A stretch of 64,000 bases of DNA from Leptidea sinapis (taxonomy: Eukaryota; Arthropoda; Insecta; Lepidoptera; Pieridae): assembly GCF_905404315.1 (NCBI RefSeq), contig NC_066283.1, positions 7,130,001 to 7,194,000 of the forward strand, in the 5' to 3' direction. The notes beneath the pieces are model-generated. The model did not search any database, had not been told where the DNA came from, and saw only the letters and a list, made by a program, of their open reading frames with translations. Of the stretch, positions 32,546 through 43,279 are shown one piece after another (within the stretch, counting starts at the first letter, position 1; the number at the start of each line of letters is the position of its first letter). A program made the position numbers and the translations under genes.

Positions 32546-32890
32546 TATAAGAGGGGGCAAACGGGCAAGAGGCTCACGGGATGGGGAGAGGTGAGGCAAC
32601 CGCCCATGGACATCCGCAACAACAGGTGTCAATAAATGCATTTTAAGGTGGGAGTATGCTTTTTTCTTTAAGATCCCTCAGTCGTTATCGCAGCCGATAA
32701 TTGATTCCACAAAGTGGTTGTGCGAGGCAAGAAATTTCTTGCAAAACGCGCGGTTGTGGAATGCCACTTTGTGGAATCAATTACTGGCTTCTGATTTAAG
32801 CCGATACGACTTAGGGACCTTCAAGAGTAGAGCATACTCCCACCTCAAAGGCTAGAAATGCATCTTTTGACCCTTGGTCTTGCGGATGGA
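32546..32890. mobile_element. Foldback made of two opposed LINE 3' ends
   Basis: 32560-32725 is the minus-oriented 3' end and 32755-32890 the plus-oriented 3' coding end (WNQLLASDLSRYDLGTF) of the same LINE-C-related subfamily. They form an imperfect inverted repeat of ~85 bp: GGTGGGAGTATGCT...TTGATTCCACAAAGTGG against CCACTTTGTGGAATCAA...AGCATACTCCCACC. Confidence 0.7.
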
Positions 32891-33423
32891 CTTTCAATAT
32901 GTCCTATCTAGCATCTCGTCAGGGACCCCTTGAAATAGTGATTCTAACTACTACTAAGACTAAAGCAACTGTCTACTTCAAATGTCACGAGGGGCTGCTG
33001 AAAACGAGTGTTCTCTTGGTGTCTTCTATACTGACCAACAATATACTGAGTCAGCTCCTTAAGCAGGGAATCACGCGCACACAGTTATTTAATTTATTTA
33101 TTTTTAATTTTTATAATATTTGTTTAATTTAATTTAGTATTTTAAGATTTTAATTAATATTGTAAATTGTTGTGTTTTGTGTGAGTGTTTTTTGGAGTTT
33201 ATTGGAGTTTACTCCTTAAGAATCGATTTTCATATAAGGCGCCCGGTATGAGAAAAATATGGAGAGTAAAATCAGCTCATCAAAATGTCATAGTAACGGT
33301 TTTGGTGCGCATCATTTCTCGCGCACCTTTCACTTTCTTGTATTTTTAAGCTTTATTATATTATTGAAATTGATTTATTATTATACTTTCATAAAGTTAA
33401 GTGAAAATTCTATAAATTATGGA
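32891..33423. other. Intergenic or intronic DNA, nothing firm
   Basis: The open frame at 32899-33132 has no recognisable product or splice context. Confidence 0.3.
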
Positions 33424-33479
33424 AGAAAGTGGTGTAAATACTGAAACTACTAGTGCCGGAAAATCTGATAAGCACGTGG
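33424..33479 (+). other. Weak candidate first coding exon
   Basis: ATG in a short frame MEESGVNTETTSAGKSDKHV, ending at a possible donor (CGTGG then GTACTAAGT). The composition resembles an acidic protein N-terminus, and upstream DNA has a 5'-UTR-like CTCGCGCAC patch. No second exon is found. Low confidence. Confidence 0.15.
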
Positions 33480-35255
33480 GTACTAAGTATGTTACAATTG
33501 ATACATTAATATGACATGTATTGTATATATAAACATGTGTGCTTTGTATTTATTTAATATTGAATTATCAATATAGTTGATACAAATTTATATGAGCTAT
33601 GCACATAATTAAATGTTTAATTTTATATGGAGAGTATATATAGCGCATTTCACGCCAAATAGACAATTTTTAACCTATCCTATTATTTTATTTTTTAATA
33701 TCTATATTTTTTTTTAAATTAATACGCTTTTATTATTTTCTGCTGTATGTATGTTTGTAACCGACTCCATTGGACTTGATTTTGTTTAGTACCTGTTCAA
33801 AAACAATCGTTCTTGAGCAGTAAACTCCAGTCGTGCGTCGGAGCTAACACACACTTTTTTTTAATTGCTAATAAAGTGTTTTCTATTCCTATTTTTCTAC
33901 TATCTTATGAAGCTGGTTTATAAATTTGCAATTATAGTCGACAGTCTGTGAAAGGCTTAATCACCCCTTCTTGAAGCGATATCAAATCAAGTCGGATTGA
34001 CACTGATCGGAAACGAGTTATTAATGGAAATTTTACACTGAGTGGCATCCTAATTGAGTGACATCGATTACTCGATGTTGTTCACAGAGCTCCCAGTATT
34101 GCTTCAATAACAATCACAGTGATTAAATAAAAGATGTTAAATAAAAGCATCCTTTCGCTCGATAGCTTTATTTACATAATTATTTATACAGCTTCATAAA
34201 CTGTGAAAGTAATAATATCACTGAATTGTATAAATACCGCTGGACAGGCTGTTCCATATGTTTGACATCAAATATTTTGTGCCTATTTGAAGCGCCACTT
34301 GCGAGTGTCCAGAGAACTAATTTTGACGTATAATACAAATGGCTGCGAAGGAACGTACAATACTCTGTAGTACTTTTTCATTTTGAATTAATTTCGTTCG
34401 TTGTCCGTGTTATATATATTTCAAAAATCAACGTAATAAAGTACCCATTTTTTTTTGTAAATAGTTTCCCACCATCTATCGATGTTTGCTGAGGTTGTCT
34501 TTAGTAATTTTAGTACCGCAGACTCACGCTACATGGCCAACAGCGCCAAAATGGCGAATATCAAACAGGCAAAAAAGCACTTTGACAGCTGTCAGTCCAG
34601 TGGTATATAATGAATAATATATCAGTGAATAATATTAATAGAAATGGAATTCAATATATTTTAATCAGCATAAAAGGTCAACCACCAGACTACCACCACA
34701 ATAACTTTGTTTAGGGTGAATTTGATAGAATAAGACGTGAAATAATGTCGCGGATGTTTTTAACAGCAAAGTCGTTCGACAAAGGCAAACCAATATAGGC
34801 TAGGATATTTTGCTTAACTTTATTGGAATATCTTACATTATTATAATTTACTGTGTGTAGGGATTCAATTTTATGAATTAATAATCAGGCAAACAACTCT
34901 GTGATAATAACTCCCTTCTAATGGTTAAAGAATTTATAAACTCTGTTAAATATTTCTTAAGTTTATTCATTACATATAAAATATAAGCTAAAGAAATGTC
35001 TTTTATTTATCCATTTTTTTATTATTGCAATTTTGTTGAGACTTTTAAAACTACTTTAGCATGGATGAAGTATCAAGTAGATTTGTCATGTGCGTAAAAA
35101 TAAATCAAAAAATATACAGTATGTCCAGTTTCATACCTATTAGAAGTACAAATAAGCCAAATTTGAACAAATTTCAGAAAGTCACTTTTTTTTCGCTGTC
35201 CACTTCACGAAAAATACCACCAATATGAGATAGATAATATCTTAATATATATAAA
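33480..35255. other. Intergenic or intronic DNA, nothing recognised
   Basis: GATGTTAAATAAAA is duplicated at 34130-34150. No exon or named repeat is recognised. Confidence 0.35.
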
Positions 35256-36282
35256 TCTCGTGTCACAATGTTTGTCCTCAATGGACTCGTAAACTAATGA
35301 ACGGATTTTAATGGTGATTACTTCATGGAGTGCAGTTTGGTCCAACTTGAGAGATAGGATAGTTTTTATTTCGATTTGGGATTCATAATTATTTTTATTT
35401 CCAATATTTGTTTTGTTTGGACATATTTTCTGTGAGAGTATTTTTGACGCGCGGTTTGACAGTTCTCCTGTGAAACAATTTCATTATAACAACAAGGAGC
35501 ATATTATTATGTTACAATGAAAAATTATTGACAAATTCATCAAAAACGGTATTTTATTTATTATGTACAGAACAACGTCTGTCTGGTCAGCTAGTCTTAA
35601 TATATATAAATCTCGTGTCACAATGTTGGTCCTCAATGGACTCCTAAACTAATGAACGGACTTTAATGGTGATTACTTCATGGAGTGCAGTTTGGTCCAA
35701 CTTGAGAGATAGGGTAGTTTTTATTTCGATTTGGGACCCATAAATATTTTTATTTTCAATATTTGTTTTGTATGGACATATTTTCTATGAGAGAATTTAG
35801 TGACGCACGGTTTGACAGTTCCGCTGTGAAACAATTTCATTCTAACAGGGAGCATATTTACGAAATAATTTTTGATGTTTTGAAATATAAAACAGTTATT
35901 TTTTTACTATCTACAGAACAACGTCTGTCAGGGCAGCTAGTAATATATATAAATTACGTGACACGTTGTTTGTCCGCGATGAACTCCTAAACTAATAATC
36001 GGATTTAAATGGGGATTGCTTCATTGAGTGCAATTTAGTCCAACTTGAGAGATAGGACACTTTTTATTTCGATTTGGGACTCATGATTATTTATATTTCT
36101 AATATTTGTTTTGTATGGACATATTTTCTATAAGAGAATTTATTGACGCACGGTTTGACAGTTCCGCTGTGAAATAGTTTTTTACGACATAATTCTTGAT
36201 GTTATGAAATATTATTGACAATTTCCTATAAAACAGTATTTTCTTTTATTATCTACAGAATAACGACTGTCGGGCCAGCTAG
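35256..36282 (+). mobile_element. Head-to-tail trimer of a non-autonomous Helitron
   Basis: Three ~330-bp units (35256-35594, 35611-35940, 35954-36282) lie head to tail. Units 1 and 2 start TCTCGTGTCACAATG after an A. Unit 3 starts TTACGTGACACG. All end CAGCTAG followed by T. Each has the subterminal hairpin ACAGA(ATAAC..)TCTGT or its variant, a dozen bases before CTAG, the standard Helitron 3' architecture. Units are separated by a 13-16 bp TAATATATATAAA spacer. The 35763-35990 open frame lies within the units and is not a gene. A fourth, inverted copy is at 55029-55351. Confidence 0.7.
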
Positions 36283-36726
36283 TATAATATATAATATGAT
36301 GATAACAATTAACATTTATATGCATTATTTCTAATATTATGTAATACCCGTTGGTAAAACACGCATGCTTATCTAGGAGTTGGATTCAATCTTGTACATT
36401 AAACATTTGGCATAGAATCCTTACGTAACTATTTTTCGATCTATCTTGAAGTGAATATATTATACTCGTATCTGATGTAAATATGCCCCGCGTTATACCA
36501 AGGCCAGTGACAGTTCATCGCAGATCGAATACACCGCTGTCACCATCGTAAGTAGGTAATGTTTAATAGCTGCGTCGAGACGAGCTGGCAAATATTTGTA
36601 GATTATTATTATAGCCTTTGTTAGGAAATGACACGACTCCACGATGACACTTCGATGTACTCGTACCATAGACAAAATTGATTCATGACCCAGTGTGCTG
36701 ATAACTTTTTTACAATTATAAAATTT
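36283..36726. other. Intergenic or intronic DNA, nothing firm
   Basis: A minus open frame at 36493-36747 has no recognised product. The region is probably an unnamed repeat. Confidence 0.3.
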
Positions 36727-36911
36727 TTCATAAAATTTTGATATCAAATTTTATTTGTGTATAAATCCTAGAAGTAAGGGTTATCACTTTAAAAAAAACA
36801 TAAGAAATTGTTTATATTTACAAGAACGACATCTCAAGTCAATTTCCTAATATGCAAATATTATCAGTTGAGCAGGTTATCAACTGGAAAGTAGATCCTG
36901 TTGATGAAGCC
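36727..36911 (+). repeat. Composite tRNA-like repeat, left part (interrupted by LINE-C)
   Basis: Order: TCATAAAATTTTG / AAATTTTATTTGTGTA / linker CCTAGAAGTAAGGGTTATCAC / GACATCTCAAGTCAATTTCC / GTTGAGCAGGTTATCAACTG / GTAGATCCTGTTGATGAAGCC. In other copies this runs straight into CCACAACCTGAGAG. Here that continuation is found 2.35 kb away, at 39267. Confidence 0.7.
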
Positions 36912-39208
36912 TTTTGGTTACCAGGTCTCTGTCGACGCCCCTCTCGGAACGTCCGACCATTGCCTGGTCAGGAGTGTAGTGCCTATCCGACGCCAACGTC
37001 GCAGACCACCAGCGACCCGCCGCGTTTGGCACTACAAGTCAGCAGATTGGGATAGGATGCGTTCCTTTTTTGCATCCTACCCTTGGGGCAGGGTTTGTTT
37101 CCCTTCGGATGATCCTAGTGCCTGCGCCGTTGCAGTAGCCGATATGATACTGCAGGGCATGGATATTTTTATACCAAGCTCTGTAGTACCGATCGGTGGC
37201 AGATCACAGCCCTGGTTCGATGCGTCAGTTAAAGCAGCATCTGACTGCAAAAAACAGGCGTATCGAACTTGGGTTGCGGCGCTGGGCTCAAAGGATCCGA
37301 ACTGCAAAGTTCTGAAGAGGAAATATAACCGTGCCTCCAGATTTTTTAAGCGGCAAATCGCCCGTGCGAAATCGAAGCACGCCGTCAAAATTGGCGAGCA
37401 GCTTTCCAGTTACCCGACCGGAACACGCAAGTTCTGGTCGTTGTCAAAAGCTACTCTTGGTAACTTCAACCAGTCGACCATGCCGCCGTTGCACATGAGG
37501 AATGACACCCTGGCCCATACGGCAAAAGAGAAAGCCGATCTCCTGTGCACTCTTTTTGCCTCCAACTCGACCCTTGACGACAACGGAAAAACACCGCCGA
37601 CCATCCCGCGGTGTCAGAGCTCCATGCCTGAAGTAAAGTTCCGACAGAAAACTGTTAGGCGAGCTCTGTTTTCGTTGGACGTCAGGAAGTCGGGCGGGCC
37701 GGATGGCATTTCTCCAATCGTGCTTAGAATGTGTGCCCCTGAGTTGACGCCGGTGCTAACGCGTTTATCCCGGCACTCTTATTCAAAAGGCGTAGTCCCT
37801 GATTCATGGAAGTCAGCCCTTGTCCATCCGATCCCAAAAAAAGGAGACAGTTCGGATCCGGCAAACTACAGGCCTATTGCTATTACCTCCCTACACTCCA
37901 AAATCATGGAGAGCATAATTAACCGCCAGCTCTTGGTATACCTTGAGGGTCACCAGTTGATTAACGACCGGCAGTACGGCTTTCGCCATGGTCGGTCGAC
38001 TGGCGATCTTCTGGTATACCTAACACATAGATGGGCGGCGGCTATTGAAAGCAAGGGGGAAGGCCTGGCAGTTGGTCTGGATATAGCGAAGGCCTTTGAT
38101 CGTGTATGGCAGGCGCTCCTCGCAAAACTTCCATCATTTGGGCTTCCCGAGAGCTTATGCAAGTGGACCTCCAGCTTCCTCACAGGGCGCAGCATACAGG
38201 TCGTTATCGACGGTTATTGCTCGAATCCCAAGCCCGTGAACGCTGGAGTGCCCCAAGGCTGTGTGCTATCTCCCACGCTGTTTCTTCTGCATATCAATGA
38301 TATGTTGGACACCGCCAACATGCATTGCTATGCAGACGACAGCACTGGTGATGCCGTATACACGGGCCATGCAAGTCTCTCTCGGGAAAACGTCGACCAG
38401 TGCCGGGAGAAACTTGTGTCTTCTATCGAGTCCTCTCTCGAGAAGGTCGCAGAATGGGGTAAGTTGAACCTTGTCCAATTTAACCCCCAGAAGACTGAAG
38501 TTTGCGCGTTTACCACTAATTGCCGTATCACCGCTCTTCGAGAACACTTCCCTTAAAGCCTCGCCTAGTATCGGAATACTGGGTCTCGAAATCTCGAGCA
38601 ATTGTCAATTCCGTGGCCATCTGGAGGGCAAAGCCAAACTGGCTTCAAAGAAACTGGGCGTCATAAATAGAGCACGGCAATACTTCAAGCCGGCCCATAT
38701 TCTAGCGCTCTACAAAGCGCAGGTCCGGCCTCACATGGAGTATTGCTGTCATCTCTGGTCTGGCGCACCCCAGTATCAGCTTGATCCATTTGACCGCGTG
38801 CAACGCAGAGCAGCTCGAATTGTCGGGGACGGAGTACTCTGTGAACGGCTGGATCACTTGGCGTTGCGTAGAGACGTCGCTTCATTGTGTGTCTTCTACC
38901 GCATTTATCAAGGGGAGTGTTCCGAAGAGCTGTTCAACCTGATTCCTGCCGCCGAATTTCACCTTCGCACGACACGCCACAAGTTACGATATCATCCCCA
39001 CCATCTGGATGTGTGGCGGTCCTCCACAGTGGGGTTTTCAAGGAGCTTTCTTCCTCGTACCACGAAGCTGTGGAATGAGCTTCCTTGTGCGGTGTTTCCG
39101 GGACGATACGACATGGGTACCTTCAAGAAAAGCGCGTACACCTTCCTTAAAGGCCGGCAACGCTCTTGTGATTCCTCTGGTGTTGCAGGAGAGTGTGGGC
39201 GGCGGTGA
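36912..39208 (+). pseudogene. LINE-C ORF2 (endonuclease tail, reverse transcriptase, C-terminal domain), frameshifted
   Basis: Two overlapping open frames (to 38556, and 38471-39208) carry one ancestral ORF. A single frameshift lies between about 38520 and 38560. Numbered from 36901: endonuclease end SDH near residue 18, GGPDGIS near 264, PIPKKGD..DPANYRPIA near 311-325, YGFRHGRST near 359, LDIAKAFDRVW near 392 (RT motif A, catalytic Asp), GVPQGCVLSP near 450 (motif B), YADD near 476 (motif C). The second frame continues with GILGLEISS, VRPHMEYCCHLW and the C-terminal EELFNLIPAAEFHLRTTRH. The catalytic residues are intact, so the copy is relatively young, but it lacks its 5' half and is broken, hence inactive. 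Many LINE-C tails in the window are closely similar, suggesting recent activity of the family in this lineage. Confidence 0.85.
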
Positions 39209-39266
39209 TCACTTAACACCAGGTGACCCGTACGCTCGTTTGTCCTCCTATTCCATAAAAAAAAAG
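36912..39266 (+). mobile_element. LINE-C: 5'-truncated APE-type non-LTR retrotransposon
   Basis: The longest retroelement here. It starts in the last residues of the endonuclease (LGTSDHCLVRS), includes the whole reverse transcriptase and C-terminal region, and ends in a ~55-bp 3' UTR and A run (TATTCCATAAAAAAAAA). It inserted into the composite tRNA-like repeat: GATGAAGCC lies before it and GCCACAACC after it, so GCC may be a minimal target duplication. The Jockey/R1-like superfamily is the best guess from the RT motifs. At least ten 3'-end scraps of the same family are scattered through the window. Confidence 0.85.
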
Positions 39267-39420
39267 CCACAACCTGAGAGTTGAACAAAGCATACCAGAT
39301 TTTATGACGATACGCCACTCGAACGGTTGGCAGAGCACTGACACCGAACACCAGAGGTCACGGGTTCGAGTCCCGTATCGTTCATAAAATTTTGTTTTCA
39401 AATTTCATTTGTGTCAAAAA
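39267..39420 (+). repeat. Composite tRNA-like repeat, right part
   Basis: CCACAACCTGAGAGTTGAAC, then a tRNA-like region with GTTGGCAGAGCACTGACAC and GGGTTCGAGTCCCGTATCG (excellent box B), then TTCATAAAATTTTG and AAATTTCATTTGTGT. It is the continuation of 36727-36911. Confidence 0.7.
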
Positions 39421-39429
39421 CTGATATAG

Positions 39430-39470
39430 TGATCACCGCCATCCACATTCTCTTGCAACAGCAGAGGTCC
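39430..39470 (-). mobile_element. LINE-C scrap
   Basis: GTGATCACCGCC..CCACATTCTCTTGCAAC..CAGAGG is the reverse complement of the LINE-C end around its stop codon. Confidence 0.6.
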
Positions 39471-39473
39471 AGT

Positions 39474-39516
39474 TACCAGTGGGAGGCTCTTTTGCACAGG
39501 ATGCCGGCTAGATTAT
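39474..39516 (+). mobile_element. Family A copy, 5' part
   Basis: ACCAGTGGGAGGCTCTTTTG to GGCTAGATTAT. It breaks off exactly where other copies continue with GGGTACCACAACGGCGCC, which resumes at 39870. Confidence 0.7.
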
Positions 39517-39869
39517 TAACTGTTTCAGAATCTTTAATAGAGGATTTAAAGCATGGGTGTAGATAAAAACAGTTACATACCACGCGTCACTAAATTGTTC
39601 AATATGTATAATTGTGATAGCCGATTTGATATTTTTATGGTAGTTACAAAAAGCAGAAAAATTGCGTTCGCAAAGGATTTTATGAAATCTTAAGGATAGT
39701 TTAGTGTAATTATCTTTAAATCTACGTTCATATAAGTGTTTCTATTCTAAGTCTATAGTTATAGTTAAATCAAATTTCTTTCTCTTTGTGGAAGCTTGTA
39801 ATTGGCATTTAGAATTATGTTTACTTGACTGATATGTAAATGTTGCTTTAAGCTCACCAAATAAAATAA
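39517..39869. other. 353-bp sequence separating two halves of a family A copy
   Basis: AT-rich, with no terminal repeat or coding frame evident. It begins TAACTGTTTCAGAATC and ends CACCAAATAAAATAAA. It may be an inserted element or the product of a rearrangement. Confidence 0.4.
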
Positions 39870-40113
39870 AACAACGGCGCCTATAGAAAAAGTCGTGAAG
39901 CTGTAATGTATAAGCATTATTGTGTTTCGGTATAAAGGGCGCCGTAGCTAGGAACATTACAGAGCAAATGAGACTTAACTTAACACATGTCTCAAGGTGA
40001 CAAGCAGTTTTTTCAGAATCCTGATCGGCACTGCATTGTAATGGGCAGGACGTATCAATTACTATCAGCTGAACGTCCTGCTTGTCTCGTCCCTTTCTGT
40101 CATGCAAAGAAAA
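39870..40113 (+). mobile_element. Family A copy, 3' part
   Basis: ACAACGGCGCCTATAG to CTTGTCTCGTCCCTTTCTGT. It completes the copy begun at 39474, with a small deletion in the second hairpin. Confidence 0.75.
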
Positions 40114-40582
40114 GGAATCTCAGGAGAATTTCTGGCCTTTTAGAAGATGTCAGGTATTTCGCCATTTTTATTAAACGGGGTGAAAGGAAACATTGTTACT
40201 GCACAGGTGAGAAAGGGTGCTGGGGTTCCCGCATAATGCCTTTATTTTATTTACGGTATGAGTGGATCGATATATCTACTGTATTGTACTATATGTATGT
40301 ACTCATTAACTCTTGTTTTTACTTATTAATTTGTATTTTTTTGACTTACTGGTGTAAGTATAGTATGTAGTATAGTCTGATTTATAATATTTCAAGTTTA
40401 GTTTCGCTAGTTAAAATGTAATAAATATTTGCTTAAAGATGTATTTTTTCAAAATTTCCTTTTGTGATAAAATAAACAAACACAACAAAAGATTATTATT
40501 ATCACAGAAAATGTTATTCAACGATGCACACAATATGCAGTTGCTATCAATTTTTATTCAGGCGTTTCAGATTGTAGTAGTA
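40114..40582. other. Intergenic DNA, nothing recognised
   Basis: AT-rich. Open frames here have no recognisable product. Confidence 0.35.
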
Positions 40583-40905
40583 CTAGCTAGCCCAGCAAAC
40601 GTTGTATTGCCATATAAAGTAATAAAAAAATTTTGGGGTAAAACGAAATAGTTGACGACCGATTCGTCATGAAAATTTGAATTTGTATGCATTTTCTGAT
40701 GCTGGATCATAATAAAATAAAAATAAACAAAAATGTAAAAAAAGTATATTTGGGGGTGGGTGACACTTATCATTTAGGGGTATGAAAAATAGATGTTGGC
40801 CGATTCTCAGATCTACCCGATATACACACAAATTTTCAAACAAATTGGTTTAGCCGTTTCGGAGGATTTTGGTAAAAAACACCGGGACACGGGAATTTTA
40901 TATTT
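40583..40905 (-). mobile_element. Non-autonomous Helitron
   Basis: Left end CTAGCTAGCCCAGCAAACGT with ATTGCC downstream (decayed GGCAA/TTGCC hairpin). The interior has GGGTATGAAAAATAGATGTT, ACCCGATATACACACAA and TTGGTTTAGCCGTTTCGGAG, a phrase common to these insect elements. Confidence 0.6.
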
Positions 40906-41029
40906 ATGATTGCATACATCACTGTAAGAACTTATTCTCCTTTGGCTTGATAAAACAAAATTCCTCAAAAAAATTATTCCCCGTGCTATTTTACGTTTGT
41001 CACTAAATTTTATTTAAACTTAAAAAAAA

Positions 41030-41095
41030 TGGGCAAGGGCGAGTCGGACTCGCCCATGAAGATCCGTAGCAGCAAGCAATATAAAAGTTAATCTA
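41030..41095 (+). repeat. Fragment of the GCGAGTCGGACTCGC repeat
   Basis: GGGCGAGTCGGACTCGCCCA followed by GTAGCAGCAAG, as at 14936-14985. Confidence 0.6.
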
Positions 41096-41109
41096 GTTCT
41101 TTGTAACGA

Positions 41110-41640
41110 TTTATGACGTATTAAAAAAAAACTAACCAATGTTCGATACAAATACTGAGTTGTGCGTCCGTAGGGATTTTTTTCTAGCAGCGTTTGTGGT
41201 GAAGTTGCGCGGGAAGGAGCACAACCCGGGAGTTCTGTGCTGCTTAAGTCTCCGTGTGCCGGACCGGTACGGGTGGAGGCGCCTCCATCCGCCACTACTA
41301 TCCATTCCGATGGCGAGAACATATGTTTCGGCAAAGTCGCCTTTAACTAGAGCCCTTCGCCATATAAATGAACTCCGCAACAAAGTGGATATTTTTGTGT
41401 GTACGTGGAGTGAACGCGCAAGGGTATGGTAAATAATTGTATGTTCAAATTATTTGTATTTTCTGGTGTGATATATTTTTGCTAATGTAATGTTTGGTTT
41501 ATTAATTATTGCTATTGTGTGATTAGTTTTAGATTGATTTGTTTGTATATATGTTATTCTTTTTGTTTGTAACTGTCGCATTAGGTAATACCTGTATGAT
41601 AGTTGCTATGTGTGGTAAATAAATAAAATATTATGGCAAA
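41110..41640 (+). mobile_element. LINE-W 3' end: retroelement C-terminal ORF and UTR
   Basis: An open frame (41139-41432) encodes RRDFFLAAFVVKLRGKEHNP, then VPDRYGWRRLHPP, then RTYVSAKSPLTRALRHINEL and DIFVCTWSE, followed by a 200-bp UTR ending GGTAAATAAATAAAATA. The final segment resembles the extreme C-terminus of insect LINE ORF2 proteins. Clade unknown. The open frame is intact to its stop, so the copy is fairly young. Confidence 0.55.
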
Positions 41641-41699
41641 GAAACGGGTCAGCACTAGTATAATAATTTTAAGATGTGCATTGTGCATGAACCTCTTAG

Positions 41700-41912
41700 C
41701 TGCATAATATGAAGTCCTGGTAGATGTTGCTAGGATTTCAACCGGTATGAAAGACATAACTATCACCGCTACCATATTTATGTTCTCCTGGTGTCTGGTA
41801 TGTAGTAATACGTCGTGCGCGTGGCGTCAGAATATATTAAGGTATACTCGCGTCATACGTAAGGCAATCTCTTCTTCAACAATGATCGCCTGGTACCAAA
41901 GCACTGTATAAT
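41700..41912 (-). repeat. Unnamed dispersed repeat, partner of 14355-14560
   Basis: GAAGTCCTGG, TATCACCGCTACCATATTTATG, TCAGAATATATTAAGGTATA and TGATCGCCTGGTACCAAAGC match 14355-14560 in reverse. Confidence 0.65.
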
Positions 41913-43043
41913 GAAATGAAATGAAATGATTTATTTACATGAATCGTGGTAACATAGTTGTTAATGCTTCTTAACTTATCCTCTCGCCGGCTGAATCCTA
42001 TAAAAATTATTGTTCTTAATAAGTAATAAATTAAGCGCAGTTAATGAATTTTAACCAAGTTTCGTTCTAAAGTGATTATCGTATGTCATATTTAAAAAAA
42101 AGCACATAATAACATAAATGAGTTTTGTAAAAAGTATATTATTTTACTACTTTTTTTTACGTTTACAATGTGTTTTAATTATTTTAATAGAAACAATAGT
42201 CCCAAAATTGTAATTATCAACTTTATTCATTTGTAATAATTTCCAAATTAGAACAGCCGTTCATGCATTTTATAGAGCTCGTCAAGACGATGTAACTTAA
42301 TGATTTTTTGCCATTAGTAAGTTCTTGCAGTAAACCGATTGTTTATCGTCTCGTTTTTCGTTTCATCAAATTTCAAATCACAACGATTCTAAAGAAGTTT
42401 CACTTCAATAAATTGCGGTATGCAATCTTACTGCCTGGCTCATCCTGCAGTCTTGGTACGAAGTATCGTAGTTTACGACCTCGTAAAGGAGCTATCAGGA
42501 AGGAGTTCCCGCGCCGGTTTAATGTCGCCATTACGAATAGGTACTGCCAACTGACTGCTATCATAAAGCCACAGTTGATAATACTATACGTGCACAAACA
42601 ACGATACTTTATACCAAAACACAGCAAATTTGATTTGATTGTGTCATAAACACGCTGATTTGATTTGATTTCATCCCTATACATTTATGATACACTTTAC
42701 ATAATTATACTGTAGTTGAAATGACTTGTAAAACGATAAAGCTGTAAAGGTTGATTTAAAAGAGTGGCCATGAGTTTCATGCCACTTCTTCTTATTAAAG
42801 CTCAACGATTTTCAAAGTGGCGGTAAATGTAAAAGGAAAAGAAAACTTGACATTCATTAGTGTCATTTCCTTGAACTACATGAATACACAGTGATTCTGA
42901 TTTAATTTGGTTTGTTATTTTATTAAGTTATCAAAACAAAACCTGTAGGGTTTTCTATAAGAAATTTGACGTTCAATAAGTGATTTCCATCCTATTTTGA
43001 ACAAAATATCAATAATTGTTACTTGTCAATTATTTATTATATA
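41913..43043. other. Intergenic DNA with LINE 3' UTR remnant
   Basis: 42760-42890 carries GTGGCCATGAGTTTCATGCC, ATTTTCAAAGTGGCGGTAAA and TTCATTAGTGTCATTTCCTT, the same LINE 3' UTR type as 3649-3781. 41918-41940 is an (ATGAA)n run. No gene recognised. Confidence 0.45.
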
Positions 43044-43100
43044 CTAGCTGACCCCGCAAACGTTGTATTGCCATGCAAAGTAATAAGAAAAAAAGTCAAT
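43044..43100 (-). mobile_element. Helitron 3' end fragment
   Basis: CTAGCTGACCCCGCAAACGT with ATTGCC. Truncated after ~55 bp next to a family A fragment. Confidence 0.55.
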
Positions 43101-43114
43101 AATTAAAATTCTCT

Positions 43115-43279
43115 TCACATTTCTTATGTCTCAAGGTAACGAGCGCAGTTGTAGTACCACTCAGAATTTTTGGGTTTTTTAAGAATCCCGAGCGGCACTG
43201 CGTTGTTACAGACAGGGCGTACCAATTATCATCAGCTGAACGTCCTGCTCGTCACATCCCTTACTTTCATAAACAAAGA
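43115..43279 (+). mobile_element. Family A 3' half
   Basis: TTATGTCTCAAGGTAACGAG to CTTACTTTCATAAAC. The second hairpin is present (ACCACTCAG / CCCGAGCGGCAC, imperfect). Confidence 0.75.

Noticed and set aside
35763..35990. Open frame of 75 codons
   Set aside because: It spans the junction of two tandem Helitron units. No conservation between units.
35256..36282. CRISPR-like or ordinary satellite array
   Set aside because: Three ~330-bp units with Helitron ends. Repeat and spacer sizes do not fit a CRISPR, and the context is eukaryotic.
37077..37388. Minus-strand open frames opposite the LINE-C reverse transcriptase
   Set aside because: Antisense shadows of the RT coding sequence.
39290..39390. 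A tRNA gene on the plus strand
   Set aside because: Good box B, but the 5' half lacks acceptor and D-arm pairing. It is the right half of an interrupted composite repeat.
42308..42649. Open plus frame of 113 codons
   Set aside because: Composition is unlike coding exons here, with no splice or homology signal. Likely chance or repeat-derived.
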